64,000 nt of DNA. It comes from Pseudoxanthomonas sangjuensis. GTDB taxonomy: Bacteria > Pseudomonadota > Gammaproteobacteria > Xanthomonadales > Xanthomonadaceae. The notes below the pieces were generated by a model that worked only from the letters and a program-made list of their open reading frames with translations, did not search any database and was not told where the DNA came from. Shown here in pieces: positions 11,038-21,343 of this stretch (positions are counted from its first letter, which is position 1; each line of letters opens with the position of its first letter). Made by a program: the position numbers and the translations under genes. The stretch is taken from contig NZ_PDWR01000002.1 of NCBI RefSeq assembly GCF_010211755.1, positions 1-64,000 of the forward strand, in the 5' to 3' direction.

Positions 11038-12527
11038 GTGAAGAAATCCTGGTCAACGTCACCCCGCGCGAAACCCGCGTCGCGGTGGTCGAGAACGGCA
11101 TGCTGCAGGAGTTGCACATCGAGCGCGGCTGGCGCCGCGGCGTGGTCGGCAACATCTACAAGGGCAAGGTGCAACGGGTGATGCCAGGCATGCAGGCGGC
11201 GTTCGTCGACGTCGGCCTGGAACGCGCCGCGTTCCTGCACGCCAACGACATCGTGCGCCCGGCCCCGGTCGGGGACGACGGCGAAGGCGGCGAGGAAATG
11301 GCGATCGGCCCGGTCGCGACGGCGCCGATCATGGACCTGCTGCGCGACGGCCAGGACATCGTGGTGCAGGTGGTCAAGGACCCGATCGGCAGCAAGGGCG
11401 CGCGCCTGACCACGCAGATCAGCATCCCGTCGCGCTACCTCGTGCTGCTGCCGCAGTCGCGGGTGATCGGCGTGTCGGCGCGGATCGAGGACGAAGGCGA
11501 GCGCCTGCGCCTGAAGACCCTGGTCGGGCGCCTGGCCGAAAGCCACGGCGGCTACGGCTACATCGTCCGCACCAACGCCGAGGGCCAGCCGGAGGAGGCG
11601 CTGGCCGAGGACATCGCCTACCTGTCGCGGGTCTGGAACATCGTCGAGCGCCGCGGCCGCGAATCGCCGCCGTGCACGATCACCTACGAAGACCTGAGCC
11701 TGCCGCTGCGCGCGGTGCGCGACCTGATCCGCAAGGACGTGGAGAAGGTGCGGGTCGATTCGCGCGAAACCTACGAGCGCCTGCAGGCCTTCGTCGCCAA
11801 GTACATGCCGGTGCTGGCCGAGCGCATCGAGCACTACACCGGCGACCGACCGATCTTCGACCTGTACGGGGTCGAGGACGAGATCGGCCGCGCGCTGGAC
11901 AAGGAGGTGCCGCTGAAGTCCGGCGGCTACCTGGTCATCGACCAGACCGAGGCGATGACCACCATCGACGTCAACACCGGCTCGTTCCTCGGCCAGCGCA
12001 ACCTCGAGGAGACTGTCTACCGCACCAACCTGGAGGCGGCGCAGGCGGTGGCGCGGCAACTGCGGCTGCGCAACCTGGGCGGCATCATCATCATCGACTT
12101 CATCGACATGGACGATGCCGAACACAAGCGCCAGGTGCTGCGCACGCTGGAGAAATCGCTGTCGCGCGACCATGCCAAGACCACGGTGTACGACTTCTCG
12201 CCGCTGGGCCTGGTCGAGATGACCCGCAAGCGCACGGTGGAAAGTCTGGAGCGGCAATTGTCCGAGCAATGCCCGGAATGCGGCGGCCGCGGCACCATCA
12301 AGACCGCCGAGACGGTGACCTACGAGATCTTCCGCGAGATCACCCGCGCGGTACGCCAGTTCGAGGCGGCGCGGCTGCTGGTGATCGCTTCGCCGAAGGT
12401 CGTGGCGCGGATCACCGACGAGGAATCGCCGGCGGTGGCGGAGCTGGAGGAGTTTCTCGGCAAGTCGATCCGCTTCCAGGCCGACGACCAGTACCTGCAG
12501 GAGCAGTTCGATGTCGTGCTGCTTTGA
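11034..12527 (+). CDS. rng: Ribonuclease G
   Basis: A 497-residue endoribonuclease of the RNase E/G family that matures the 5' end of 16S rRNA and cuts AU-rich single-stranded RNA. It has the S1-like N-terminal domain (about residues 38-125), the DNase-I-like catalytic region containing [11 protein letters not shown], and the Zn-link CPECGGRGT at about residues 413-421. There is no long RNase E-type C-terminal scaffold, and the length fits RNase G. The start ATG overlaps the maf stop by four bases. Confidence 0.95.
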   Translation: MSEEILVNVTPRETRVAVVENGMLQELHIERGWRRGVVGNIYKGKVQRVMPGMQAAFVDVGLERAAFLHANDIVRPAPVGDDGEGGEEMAIGPVATAPIMDLLRDGQDIVVQVVKDPIGSKGARLTTQISIPSRYLVLLPQSRVIGVSARIEDEGERLRLKTLVGRLAESHGGYGYIVRTNAEGQPEEALAEDIAYLSRVWNIVERRGRESPPCTITYEDLSLPLRAVRDLIRKDVEKVRVDSRETYERLQAFVAKYMPVLAERIEHYTGDRPIFDLYGVEDEIGRALDKEVPLKSGGYLVIDQTEAMTTIDVNTGSFLGQRNLEETVYRTNLEAAQAVARQLRLRNLGGIIIIDFIDMDDAEHKRQVLRTLEKSLSRDHAKTTVYDFSPLGLVEMTRKRTVESLERQLSEQCPECGGRGTIKTAETVTYEIFREITRAVRQFEAARLLVIASPKVVARITDEESPAVAELEEFLGKSIRFQADDQYLQEQFDVVLL

Positions 12528-12941
12528 ACCGGGACCCTTTCCCCTTGATGGGGGAAGGGTCGGGATGGGGGCGAGTCGGAGCCGGTGCCGTTCCCGCTGC
12601 GATGTCGTGTCGAGTGTTCTTGAAGCAAGAGCATTTCGCCTTGCGGCGACTTGCTTTTCTTTGCTTGTGCAAAGAAAAGCAAGCAAAAGAAAGTACACCC
12701 TTCCTCGCGCCCTTCGTGCTGCGCACGAAGGGTCCGCGGAGCCGCCAGGAATTTTCGGACGGTACCTCCTTGTGCCTTCCGAAAACGGCGCGCATCGTGC
12801 GCGCCGCCCCTGCGGGATTTACCCGCCGACTCCGCCGCTGCGGACGGGATCGGAACATCAACCGCAACAGCTGGCGTCGCCTTGCTGGCGCACTGCAATC
12901 CGCTCGTTCCTCGCTCCTCTCCGCTTGTTCCCGGTTTGCTG
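12528..12941. repeat. Gene-free spacer filled with hairpin repeats
   Basis: This 414-base stretch between rng and the YhdP-like gene carries several perfect or near-perfect hairpins and no convincing gene. They are an imperfect stem of CCCTTTCCCC and GGGGGAAGGG (about 12534-12559), which could end the rng transcript; a 15-bp AT-rich stem (12650-12664 with 12669-12683) around TTGT; and a 10-bp stem CCCTTCGTGC/GCACGAAGGG (12710-12732). The AT-rich one looks like a dispersed repeat I recall from other xanthomonad genomes. Open frames run through the spacer but their products are low-complexity. Confidence 0.65.
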
Positions 12942-15900
12942 ATGCCCACCCCCCTGCGCCGCCGCCTACGCCTTGCCCAGCGCGGTTTCTGGTACGCCGT
13001 CGCGATCGCGCTGGTGTGCGTGGCCATGCTGGTCGGCGCGGTCAGCCAGCTGCTGCCGCTGGCGGAGCGGCATCCGGACAGGATCGCCGCGTGGCTGAGC
13101 GAACGCGCCGGCCGGCCGGTGGCGTTCGACCACGTGGAAACCGAATGGACGCGGCGCGGGCCGCTGCTGCGCCTCGACGGGCTGCGCATCGGCGAAGGCG
13201 AGGGCGTGCGCATCGGTGCGGCCGAAGTGCTGGTGTCGATGTACGGCGGCCTGCTGCCGGGGCATGCGTTCACCGAACTGCGGTTGCGCGGCCTATCGCT
13301 GACCTTGCAGCGCGGCGACGACGGCGCGTGGTCGGTGCGCGGCCTGCCGGGACAACAAACGGGCGGCGATCCGCTGGAGAGCCTCGAGGGCCTCGGCGAA
13401 TTGCAGGTGGTCGGCGGCCGGCTGGCCATCGTCGCGCCCGCGCTGGGCTGGAACGTGCAACTGCCGAAGATCGACCTGCGCCTGCGCGTGGACGGCGGGC
13501 GCGTGCGTGCCGGCGCGCGCGTGCTGGCGCGCGAAGGCGGCAAGCCGCTGCAGGCGGCGCTGGATTTCGACCGCGAACGCGGCGATGGCCGCGCCTACCT
13601 GCGCGGGCGGCCGCTCGACCTGGCCGACTGGTCGCCGCTGCTCGCCTGGGCCGGCGTGCGCCTGCAGGCGGGGCAGGGCAGCACCGAAAGCTGGGTGCGC
13701 CTGTACCGGCACCGCGTGGTGATGGCGACGACCGAGCTGCAGCTGCAACAGGTCGTGCTGGGACGCGGCGCGGCGGACGGCGGGCAGCGGGTCGTCTTCG
13801 ACCAGGTCGGCGGCCGCCTGCGCTGGCGCCTGCGCGAGGGCGGTTGGCGGCTCGACGCACCGGCCCTGCGCATCGGCATGCGCGACGCGAAGCGGGACGC
13901 GGCGAAGCAAAACGCGACGAAGCCGGCGGAACCGCTGAAGCTGGACGGGCTGCTGCTCGCCGGCGGCAGGGACTACGCGCTGCGGGCGCAGCAGATCGAG
14001 GCCGCGCCGCTGCTCGCCGTGCTCGCGCTCAGCGACTTCGTCGAGCCCGACCTGCGCCGCTGGCTGATTTCCGCGCGTCCGGATGCGCGGTTGTCGAAGC
14101 TGTCGCTGTCGGGCCGGCGCGGCGGCGCGTTGCGCGCGCAGGGCCACCTGGACGGCGTCGCCTTCGCGGCGGTCGGCGACGCGCCCGGCATCGACGGGCT
14201 GGCCGGCGAATTCTCCGGCGACGCCGACGGCTTCGCGCTGAAGCTGGACCCGCAGGCGCGGCTGCGCTTCGACTGGCCGCAGGGCTTCGGCGTGGGCCAC
14301 GACGTGGCGCTGCGCGGCGAGATCGCCGGCTGGCGCGAAGGCGCGGGCTGGCGTTTCGCCACGCCGGCGCTGCGCGTGCAAGGCAAGGACTACGCCGCCG
14401 ACGCGCGCGGTGGATTGTGGTTCCAGGGCGACGGCACGCGGCCGCGGATCGACCTGGCCGCCGAACTGGACGAGGCACCGGTGCCGGTCGCGAAAGGTTT
14501 CTGGATCCATCACCGCATGCCGGCGGCGGCGGTGGAGTGGCTGGACGCAGCGCTGGTCGACGGCCGCGTGCGCAACGGGCGCGGGCTGGTTTCCGGCGAC
14601 CTCGACGACTGGCCGTTCACGCAGAACGACGGCTGCTTCGAGGCGACCGGCCACATCGTCGGCGGCCGCTTCAAGTTCCAGCCGGACTGGCCGATGCTGG
14701 AGCAGACCGACGCCGGCATCGCCTTCGTCGGCAACGGTTTCTCGGTGACCGGCAAGGGCGTGCTGGACGGGATCGCGGTCGAACACTTCGACGCCGGCAT
14801 CGCGGACTTCAGCGAGTCCGACCTGAGCATCCACGCGAACGCCACGGCCGACGCGGCGAGGATGCTCGACTTGCTGCGGCACAGTCCGCTGCAGAAACAA
14901 TACGGCGAGGCGATGCAGGGGGTCGCCGCCAGCGGGCCGGCGCACGGCGACTTCGAGCTGCTGCAGCCGCTGCACGGGCAGAACGCGGCACGCAAGCGCC
15001 TGCGCGGCACGGTCGAGATGCAGGGCGTGAAGCTGTCCGACTCGCGCTGGAAGCTGGCCTTCGACGACGCGCGCGGGAAACTGCAATACGACGAACACGG
15101 CTTCGACGCCGAACGGCTCGCGGTGAAGCACGAGGGCCAGCCGGGGGAACTGTCGCTGCGCGCCGGCGGCGGCGTGCGCGACCCGAAGCAGGCGTTCGAG
15201 GCGGAGCTGGCGGCGTCGTTCGCCGCGGATGCGCTGCTGGACCGCGCGCCGGACATGGCCTGGCTGAAGCCCTGGGTCGACGGGCGCTCGAAGTGGAGCG
15301 TCGGCGTGTCGATCGCGAAAGGCAAGGCGGCGAACGCGGACGCCGCGCAGCTGCGCCTGCGCTCCGACCTGGTCGGGACCGCGCTGACCCTGCCCGCGCC
15401 GCTGGACAAGCCGGCGGCGACGGCATTGACGACCACGATCGCCATGCCGCTGCCGCTGGACAGCGGCGAAGTCCAGGTCGCGTTCGGCAAGCGCATGGCG
15501 CTGCGCGCGCGCAGCAACAACGGGCAGACCGGCGTGCGCGTGGCGCTGGGCAGCGACGGCGTCGCCGAGGCCGCGCCCGCGGCGGGGCTGGTCGCCGGCG
15601 GACGCGCCGGCACGCTCGACGCGCTCGGCTGGATCGCCTTCGCCAACGGCGAGGACGGCAGTGACCGCGGCGGCAAGTTGCCGTTGCGCCGGATCGACGT
15701 CAGCGCCGACCACTTGCTGATGATCGGTTCGGATTTCCCGGACACGCGCGTGCAACTGGCGCCCGGCGCCGATGCGTTGGCGGTGGCGCTGGAAGGCGCG
15801 GCGCTGTCCGGCGCGGTCAGCGTGCCGGATGCGAAGGGCGCGCCGATCGCCGGCAAGCTGTCGCGGCTGCACTGGCGCGCGCCGGCGCCCGGCGTCGTCG

Positions 15901-16808
15901 CGGCAGCGAAGGCGCCGGCGCAGCCGGACGACTACAACCCGGCCGCGATCCCGCCGCTGGCGCTGGACATCGACGACCTGCGCTTCGCCGACGCGAAGCT
16001 GGGCGCGGCGCAGCTGCGCACTTCGCAGACGGCGACGGGCATGCATATCGATCGGCTGGGCCTGGCTTCGGAAAACCAGAAGATCGACGTCGGCGGCGAC
16101 TGGTCGGGCCGCGGCGCGTCGGCGCGCACGCAGCTGCGCGCCGACGTCGACAGCAGGAACCTCGGCGCGCTGCTCGACGACCTGGGCATGAAGGGCCGCG
16201 TCCGCGGCGGCCACGGGCGCATGCGGCTCGACGCCTCTTGGGCCGGCAGTCCCGCGGATTTCTCGCTGGCGAACATGCAGGGCGGCCTCGACATCGACGC
16301 GCGCGACGGCCAGTTGCTGGAGATCGAGCCGGGCGCGGGCCGCGTGCTCGGCCTGCTCAGCGTCGCGCAGCTGCCGCGCCGGTTGATGCTCGACTTCCGC
16401 GACTTCTTCGACAAGGGCTTCGCCTTCAACCGCATCGAAGGCAAGCTGGCGTTCGGCGATGGCGCGGCACGCAGCGACGGCCTGACCATCGACGGCCCGG
16501 CGGCGGAAATCCGCATCCGCGGCAGTGCCGACCTGCGCGCGCAGCAGTTCGACCAGACCATCGACGTGCTGCCGAAGTCGGGCAACCTGCTGACCGTGGT
16601 CGGCGCGGTCGCCGGCGGTCCGATCGGCGCGGCGGTCGGCGCGGCCGCCAACGCGGTGCTGAAGAAGCCGCTGGGCGAGATCGGCGCCAAGACCTACCGC
16701 GTGACCGGGCCGTGGAAGGACCCCAAGGTCGAGGTGATGGGCCGCGAACAATCGCGCGTGGAACAGGCAGCCGCGCACGAACAGGGACGCGCGGGCGCGG
16801 CGGACTGA
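12942..16808 (+). CDS. yhdP: YhdP-like AsmA-family phospholipid transporter
   Basis: A 1288-residue protein with one N-terminal membrane anchor (about residues 11-33) and a very long periplasmic region that matches the DUF3971 and AsmA-C domains of YhdP (E. coli YhdP has 1266 residues). YhdP, TamB and YdbH are thought to form hydrophobic grooves carrying phospholipids to the outer membrane. The C-terminal third includes GGLDIDARDGQLLEIEPGAGRV and GRVLGLLSVAQLPRRLMLDF, typical of the AsmA-C end. The start MPTPLRRR was chosen because it directly precedes the anchor. The rng-yhdP-tldD order is conserved in gammaproteobacteria. Confidence 0.9.
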   Translation: MPTPLRRRLRLAQRGFWYAVAIALVCVAMLVGAVSQLLPLAERHPDRIAAWLSERAGRPVAFDHVETEWTRRGPLLRLDGLRIGEGEGVRIGAAEVLVSMYGGLLPGHAFTELRLRGLSLTLQRGDDGAWSVRGLPGQQTGGDPLESLEGLGELQVVGGRLAIVAPALGWNVQLPKIDLRLRVDGGRVRAGARVLAREGGKPLQAALDFDRERGDGRAYLRGRPLDLADWSPLLAWAGVRLQAGQGSTESWVRLYRHRVVMATTELQLQQVVLGRGAADGGQRVVFDQVGGRLRWRLREGGWRLDAPALRIGMRDAKRDAAKQNATKPAEPLKLDGLLLAGGRDYALRAQQIEAAPLLAVLALSDFVEPDLRRWLISARPDARLSKLSLSGRRGGALRAQGHLDGVAFAAVGDAPGIDGLAGEFSGDADGFALKLDPQARLRFDWPQGFGVGHDVALRGEIAGWREGAGWRFATPALRVQGKDYAADARGGLWFQGDGTRPRIDLAAELDEAPVPVAKGFWIHHRMPAAAVEWLDAALVDGRVRNGRGLVSGDLDDWPFTQNDGCFEATGHIVGGRFKFQPDWPMLEQTDAGIAFVGNGFSVTGKGVLDGIAVEHFDAGIADFSESDLSIHANATADAARMLDLLRHSPLQKQYGEAMQGVAASGPAHGDFELLQPLHGQNAARKRLRGTVEMQGVKLSDSRWKLAFDDARGKLQYDEHGFDAERLAVKHEGQPGELSLRAGGGVRDPKQAFEAELAASFAADALLDRAPDMAWLKPWVDGRSKWSVGVSIAKGKAANADAAQLRLRSDLVGTALTLPAPLDKPAATALTTTIAMPLPLDSGEVQVAFGKRMALRARSNNGQTGVRVALGSDGVAEAAPAAGLVAGGRAGTLDALGWIAFANGEDGSDRGGKLPLRRIDVSADHLLMIGSDFPDTRVQLAPGADALAVALEGAALSGAVSVPDAKGAPIAGKLSRLHWRAPAPGVVAAAKAPAQPDDYNPAAIPPLALDIDDLRFADAKLGAAQLRTSQTATGMHIDRLGLASENQKIDVGGDWSGRGASARTQLRADVDSRNLGALLDDLGMKGRVRGGHGRMRLDASWAGSPADFSLANMQGGLDIDARDGQLLEIEPGAGRVLGLLSVAQLPRRLMLDFRDFFDKGFAFNRIEGKLAFGDGAARSDGLTIDGPAAEIRIRGSADLRAQQFDQTIDVLPKSGNLLTVVGAVAGGPIGAAVGAAANAVLKKPLGEIGAKTYRVTGPWKDPKVEVMGREQSRVEQAAAHEQGRAGAAD

Positions 16809-16860
16809 TCCGGCCACGCGGCGCTTGCCTTTGCCCCGCGCCGGCCCAAACTAGGTTGCC

Positions 16861-18306
16861 ATGGACACGAATCCCCTCGCGATCGCCGAAACCCGCCTGC
16901 TGGTTCCCGCCGGGCTCGATCCCAACGGCCTGGACCGCGCCTTCGGCGCGCTGCTCGGTCCCGGCATCGATTTCGGCGACCTGTACTTCCAGCACGCGCG
17001 GCGCGAGAGCTGGACGGTCGAGGACGGCATCGTCAAGGACGGCGCGCATTCGATCGAGCAGGGCGTCGGCGTGCGCGCGATTTCCGGCGAGAAGACCGGC
17101 TTCGCGTATTCCGACGACATCAACTCGGTCGCGCTGGTCGAGGCGGCGAAGTCCGCCCGCGCCATCTCGCGCGACGGCGGCTCGCTGCAGCCGCATCCGC
17201 TCGCGGTCGGCGGCGGCCGCGCGCTGTATTCGAGCGACGATCCGATCGACGGCCTCGGCAACGACGCCAAGGTCGAGGCGTTGCGCGCCGTGGACAGGCT
17301 GCTGCGCGCCGCCGATCCGCGGGTGAAGCAGGTGACGGCCAGCCTGAGCGGGGGCGTCGACACCGTGCTGGTCGCGCGCAGCGACGGCGTGCTCGCCGCC
17401 GACGTGCGCCCGCTGGTGCGGATGAACATCCAGGTCATCGTCGAACAGGACGGCCGCCGCGAATCGGGCTACGCCGGCTTCGGCGGACGCTACGCGTACG
17501 CCGAGCTGCTCGGCGACGGCAAGCCGGAGAAATTCGCGCGCGAGGCGTTGCGCCAGGCGCTGGTCAACCTCGAGGCGGTCGACGCGCCCGCGGGCGTGAT
17601 GCCGGTGGTGCTAGGCAACGGCTGGCCCGGCGTGCTGCTGCACGAGGCGGTCGGCCATGGCCTCGAAGGCGACTTCAACCGCAAGGGCACGTCGACGTAC
17701 GCGGGGCGCATGGGCCAGCGCGTCGCCGCGCCGGGCGTGACCATCGTCGACGACGGCACGCTCGCCGGCCGCCGCGGTTCGCTGAACATCGACGACGAGG
17801 GCACGCCGACCAATTGCACCACGCTGATCGAGGACGGCATCCTGGTCGGCTACATGCAGGATTCGCACAACGCGCGGCTGATGGGCATGCAGCCGACCGG
17901 CAACGGCCGCCGCGAGTCGTTCGCGCACCTGGTGATGCCGCGCATGACCAATACCTACATGCTCGCCGGCCGGCACGATCCGCAGGAGATGATCCGCTCG
18001 GTGAAGAAGGGCCTGTACGCGGTCAATTTCGGCGGCGGACAGGTCGACATCACCAGCGGCAAGTACGTGTTCTCCGCGACCGAAGCCTACCTGATCGAAG
18101 ACGGCAAGATCACCGCGCCGGTCAAGGGCGCGACGCTGATCGGCAACGGCCCGGAGACGATGCGCAAGGTGAAGATGGTCGGCCACGACCTGGCCATCGA
18201 CGACGGCGTCGGCATCTGCGGCAAGGACGGGCAGAGCGTGCCGGTCGGCGTGGGCCAGCCGTCGCTGCTGATCGAAGGATTGACGGTCGGCGGGACCAGG
18301 GCCTGA
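16861..18306 (+). CDS. tldD: Metalloprotease TldD
   Basis: A 481-residue subunit of the TldD/TldE zinc protease, which degrades unfolded peptides and matures ribosomal peptides such as microcin B17. The zinc-binding HExxxH motif is present as HEAVGH at residues 261-266, inside the usual [16 protein letters not shown] block. The partner pmbA (tldE) lies about 1 kb downstream. Length matches E. coli TldD (481 residues). Confidence 0.97.
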   Translation: MDTNPLAIAETRLLVPAGLDPNGLDRAFGALLGPGIDFGDLYFQHARRESWTVEDGIVKDGAHSIEQGVGVRAISGEKTGFAYSDDINSVALVEAAKSARAISRDGGSLQPHPLAVGGGRALYSSDDPIDGLGNDAKVEALRAVDRLLRAADPRVKQVTASLSGGVDTVLVARSDGVLAADVRPLVRMNIQVIVEQDGRRESGYAGFGGRYAYAELLGDGKPEKFAREALRQALVNLEAVDAPAGVMPVVLGNGWPGVLLHEAVGHGLEGDFNRKGTSTYAGRMGQRVAAPGVTIVDDGTLAGRRGSLNIDDEGTPTNCTTLIEDGILVGYMQDSHNARLMGMQPTGNGRRESFAHLVMPRMTNTYMLAGRHDPQEMIRSVKKGLYAVNFGGGQVDITSGKYVFSATEAYLIEDGKITAPVKGATLIGNGPETMRKVKMVGHDLAIDDGVGICGKDGQSVPVGVGQPSLLIEGLTVGGTRA

Positions 18307-18322
18307 CGCGGGGAGCGCGGTC

Positions 18323-18799
18323 GTGCCCGGAGTGGAGATCGAAATCGTCGATCCGGACAGTCCGGAAGCGCGTGCCTGCATCGAGGCGTATTTCGCCGAA
18401 TTGCGCGCGCGCTTCGACGGCGGTTTCGACCCTGCGCACAGCGTCTCGGCAGACAGGAACGAACTGGTGCCGCCGGCCGGGGCGTTCCTGGTCGCGCGCA
18501 TCGATGGGCACGCGGTCGGTTGCGGCGCGCTCAAGCTCGGCGCGGGCGACACCGGCGAAATCAAGCGCATGTGGGTGGACGCGGCCGCGCGCGGGCAGGG
18601 CGTCGCCAGGCGCCTGTTGGCGGCGCTGGAATCGCAGGCGGCCGCGATGGGGGTGCGACGATTGCGCCTGGACACGAACCGGGCGCTGACCGAGGCGCGC
18701 GCGATGTATCTGCGCAGCGGCTATGCGGAAATCGCCGCCTACAACGACAACCCTTATGCCCACCACTGGTTCGAAAAGACGCTCGCGCGGCAGGTCTGA
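18323..18799 (+). CDS. GNAT-family N-acetyltransferase
   Basis: A 158-residue acetyl-CoA-dependent acetyltransferase of the GNAT fold. The acetyl-CoA loop is visible as RGQGVARRLLAALE (about residues 92-105), followed by the strand-helix RLRLDTNRALTEARAMYLRSGY that ends the domain. The substrate cannot be inferred. The start is a GTG 16 bases after the tldD stop, so it may be co-transcribed with tldD. Confidence 0.85.
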   Translation: MPGVEIEIVDPDSPEARACIEAYFAELRARFDGGFDPAHSVSADRNELVPPAGAFLVARIDGHAVGCGALKLGAGDTGEIKRMWVDAAARGQGVARRLLAALESQAAAMGVRRLRLDTNRALTEARAMYLRSGYAEIAAYNDNPYAHHWFEKTLARQV

Positions 18800-18800
18800 A

Positions 18801-19391
18801 TCAGGCCGGGTCTTCGTCGTGGTCGACGGAATCGCCGCCGGCTTCGTCCGAAGCGCCGTCGGCCAGCAACGCCCTCAGCTCCTGGAACAGCTCGCGGAAC
18901 GCGCGCGGCGGCTTGTTCTTCGCCCGCTCGTCGTGGGCGTTGCGCGCCAGCTGGCGCAGGTGCTGGCGGTCGGCGGTCGGGAATTCGTCGAGCAGCTCGG
19001 CCAGCGCGGCGTTGCCGTCGGACAGCAGGCGCTCGCGCCATTGCTCGGCTTCGTGCAGCAACGCGTTGGCCTTGCGCACGCTTTCGCCGCTGTCGTCCAG
19101 CGCTTCGCGGATCGCTTCCAGCGTCTCGTCGTCCTCGCGGCGCATCTGCTTGGCCAGGTACTGCAGCTGGCGCTTGTGCGCGATGTGCGAGGTGATGCGC
19201 TGGGTCTCGTGGATGTGCGGCAAAAGGCCTTCGGGGATCGGCAGCTTGGCCAGCCGCGCCGGCGGCAGCGCCACCAGTTTTTCCGCCAGCGCACGGATTT
19301 CCAGCGCCTCCTCGCGCTGCTTGCTGCGGCTAGGGCTGTAGAATTCGCCGGTTTCCGGATCGCGTCCACGCATCGCCATAGGATAAGGCAT
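18801..19391 (-). CDS. darP: Ribosome-associated protein DarP (DUF615/YjgA)
   Basis: A 196-residue, highly charged protein of the YjgA family, a factor bound to late 50S ribosome assembly intermediates. The [30 protein letters not shown] beginning and the [11 protein letters not shown] segment are diagnostic. An acidic tail of D/E residues closes the protein. There are three in-frame ATGs at the start, and the shorter [11 protein letters not shown] form is equally plausible. It is divergent from pmbA with start codons sharing one base, as often seen for yjgA and pmbA. Confidence 0.93.
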   Translation of the reverse strand: MPYPMAMRGRDPETGEFYSPSRSKQREEALEIRALAEKLVALPPARLAKLPIPEGLLPHIHETQRITSHIAHKRQLQYLAKQMRREDDETLEAIREALDDSGESVRKANALLHEAEQWRERLLSDGNAALAELLDEFPTADRQHLRQLARNAHDERAKNKPPRAFRELFQELRALLADGASDEAGGDSVDHDEDPA

Positions 19392-20755
19392 TGAACGCAG
19401 TCATTTCCTCCAGTTCGTCCGACGACAGCCTGCAGCGGCTCGACCACCTGGCCGAGCTCAGCCAGCGCCTGCTCGACGCGGCGAGTCGGCGCGGGGCCAG
19501 CCAGGCCGAGGTCAGCTGCAGCGAGGAGCGCGGGCTCAACGTCGGCGTGCGCATGGGCGAGGTCGAGACGGTCGAATCGACCCGCGACCGCGGCATCGCC
19601 GTCACCGTCTATTTCGGCAAGCGCAAGGGCAGCGCCAGCACCGCCGACCTGCGCGAGGAAAGCCTCGAGGCCACGGTCGAACAGGCCTGCGCCATCGCCC
19701 GCTATACCGAGGACGACGATGCGGCCGGTTTGGCCGATGCCGAGCGGATGGCGCACGAATTCCCCGACCTCGACCTGTGGCACCCGTGGGCGCTCGACGC
19801 CGATCGCGCCATCGACCTGGCGCTGGCCTGCGAAGCGGCCGGGCGCGAGGCCGATCCGCGCATCGGCAATTCCGACGGCGCCTCGCTCGGCAGCGGCGAC
19901 AGCCTGTCGGTGTACGCCAACTCGCACGGGTTCGTCGGCCGCGAGCGCGGCAGCCAGCATTCGCTGGGCGTGGCGCTGATCGCCGGCCAGGGCGACGGCA
20001 TGCAGCGCGACGGCTGGTACTCGCTCGGAATCGCCGAAGGCGACCTGGAGAATCCCGCTGCGATCGGCCGCCGCGCCGCCGAACGCACCGTGGCGCGGCT
20101 GCAGCCGCGCAGCGTCGCCACCGGCGAATACCCGGTGCTGTTCGCCGCCGAAGTCGCGCGTTCGCTGGTCGGCCACCTGCTCGGCGCGATTTCCGGCGGG
20201 GCGCTGTACCGGCGCGCGAGCTTCCTGCTCGACCATGCCGGGAAACGGATCTTCCCCGACTGGTTTTCCATCCTCGAGCGGCCGCTGCTGCGGCATGGCC
20301 TGCGTTCGGCCGCGTTCGACGCCGAAGGCGTGGCCACGCGCGAATCGGCGATCGTCGAAGGCGGCGTGTTGCAACGTTACGTGCTGGGCAGCTATTCGGC
20401 GCGCAAGCTTGGCTTGCAAAGCACTGCGAACGCCGGCGGCGTGCACAACCTCGAGGTGAAGGCGAACGCCGGCGGCTTCGACGAATTGCTGCAAGGCATG
20501 GGCACGGGGCTGCTGGCGACCGAGCTGATGGGGCAGGGCGTCAACCCGGTGACCGGCGACTATTCGCGCGGCGCGGCCGGTTTCTGGGTCGAAAACGGCG
20601 AACTCGCCTACCCGGTGGACGGCGTCACCATCGCCGGCAACCTGAAGGACGTCTTCGCCGGCATCCGTGCGGTCGGCCGCGATGTCGACCGGCGCTCGCA
20701 CATCGGCATCGGTTCGCTGCTGGTGGGGCGGATGACCGTCGCCGGGGCGGACTGA
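19391..20755 (+). CDS. pmbA: Metalloprotease PmbA/TldE
   Basis: A 454-residue partner of TldD, lacking the HExxxH motif as expected for TldE. Motifs such as [30 protein letters not shown] and the [33 protein letters not shown] block are typical. The start is a TTG sharing one base with the darP start on the other strand. No ATG or GTG gives a better N-terminus, so the two promoters must lie inside each other's coding sequence or be shared. Confidence 0.95.
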   Translation: MNAVISSSSSDDSLQRLDHLAELSQRLLDAASRRGASQAEVSCSEERGLNVGVRMGEVETVESTRDRGIAVTVYFGKRKGSASTADLREESLEATVEQACAIARYTEDDDAAGLADAERMAHEFPDLDLWHPWALDADRAIDLALACEAAGREADPRIGNSDGASLGSGDSLSVYANSHGFVGRERGSQHSLGVALIAGQGDGMQRDGWYSLGIAEGDLENPAAIGRRAAERTVARLQPRSVATGEYPVLFAAEVARSLVGHLLGAISGGALYRRASFLLDHAGKRIFPDWFSILERPLLRHGLRSAAFDAEGVATRESAIVEGGVLQRYVLGSYSARKLGLQSTANAGGVHNLEVKANAGGFDELLQGMGTGLLATELMGQGVNPVTGDYSRGAAGFWVENGELAYPVDGVTIAGNLKDVFAGIRAVGRDVDRRSHIGIGSLLVGRMTVAGAD

Positions 20756-20862
20756 GCGCATTCGCCGGGCGGGCTCCTTGACAGGGCCACGCCGCGCGCC
20801 GAGAGTGTCGCCGCTGTCGTTGCTGTTCCGGTTGTTCCATCCACCACCGTCGGGGAAATGCA

Positions 20863-21291
20863 ATGAGCGATTTCGAGAACGTGACCGCACCGCCGCCGCC
20901 GCCCGACTCGGGCGCCGTCAGCGCCGAGGAAAAGCAGTGGGCGCTGTTCGCGCACCTGTCCGCGCTGGTCGGGGGCATCATCACTTCGGGCTGGGCCGGC
21001 AGCATCGGCTGCTTCATCGGCCCGCTGATCATCTGGCTGGTCAAGAAGGACACGCTGCCGTTCGTCGACGACCAGGGCAAGGAAGCGCTGAACTTCAACA
21101 TCACCGTCGGCATCGTCTTCCTCGCCTTGCTGCTGCTGTCGATCGTGACCCTGGGCATCGGCCTGATCATCGCGATCCCGCTGTGGGTCATCATCGGCAT
21201 CGCCTGGCTGGTACTGACCATCATCGCGGCGATCAAGGCCAACCAGGGCGTGGCCTACCGCTATCCGTTCACGCTGCGCCTGATCAAGTAA
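20863..21291 (+). CDS. DUF4870 membrane protein (Tic20-like)
   Basis: A 142-residue inner-membrane protein with a proline-rich N-terminus (PPPPP at 11-15) and three predicted membrane segments (about residues 35-60, 80-100 and 105-128). The EEKQWALFAHLSALVGG and FVDDQGKEALNFNITV motifs identify DUF4870, a Tic20-like family of unknown function. A GGGGAAATGCA sequence precedes the ATG. An intrinsic terminator follows at once. Confidence 0.88.
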   Translation: MSDFENVTAPPPPPDSGAVSAEEKQWALFAHLSALVGGIITSGWAGSIGCFIGPLIIWLVKKDTLPFVDDQGKEALNFNITVGIVFLALLLLSIVTLGIGLIIAIPLWVIIGIAWLVLTIIAAIKANQGVAYRYPFTLRLIK

Positions 21292-21313
21292 GCGGCGCCG
21301 GAGCGCACGACGG

Positions 21314-21339
21314 AAAAGCCCGGCATCGCCGGGCTTTTT
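21314..21339 (+). terminator. Intrinsic terminator, probably bidirectional
   Basis: An 11-bp stem (AAAAGCCCGGC with GCCGGGCTTTT) around ATC and followed by T on the plus strand. The A-run at its left gives a T-run on the minus strand, so it can end both the DUF4870 gene and the convergent ispA operon. Confidence 0.88.
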
Positions 21340-21343
21340 CGTT

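Noticed and set aside
12651-12941. N-terminal extension of the YhdP-like protein
   Set aside because: The extra 97 codons run through hairpin repeats and give a low-complexity product; the later ATG sits right before the membrane anchor.
13293-16817. A 1174-residue open frame on the minus strand
   Set aside because: It lies antisense to the YhdP-like gene, has low-complexity composition and no domain signature.
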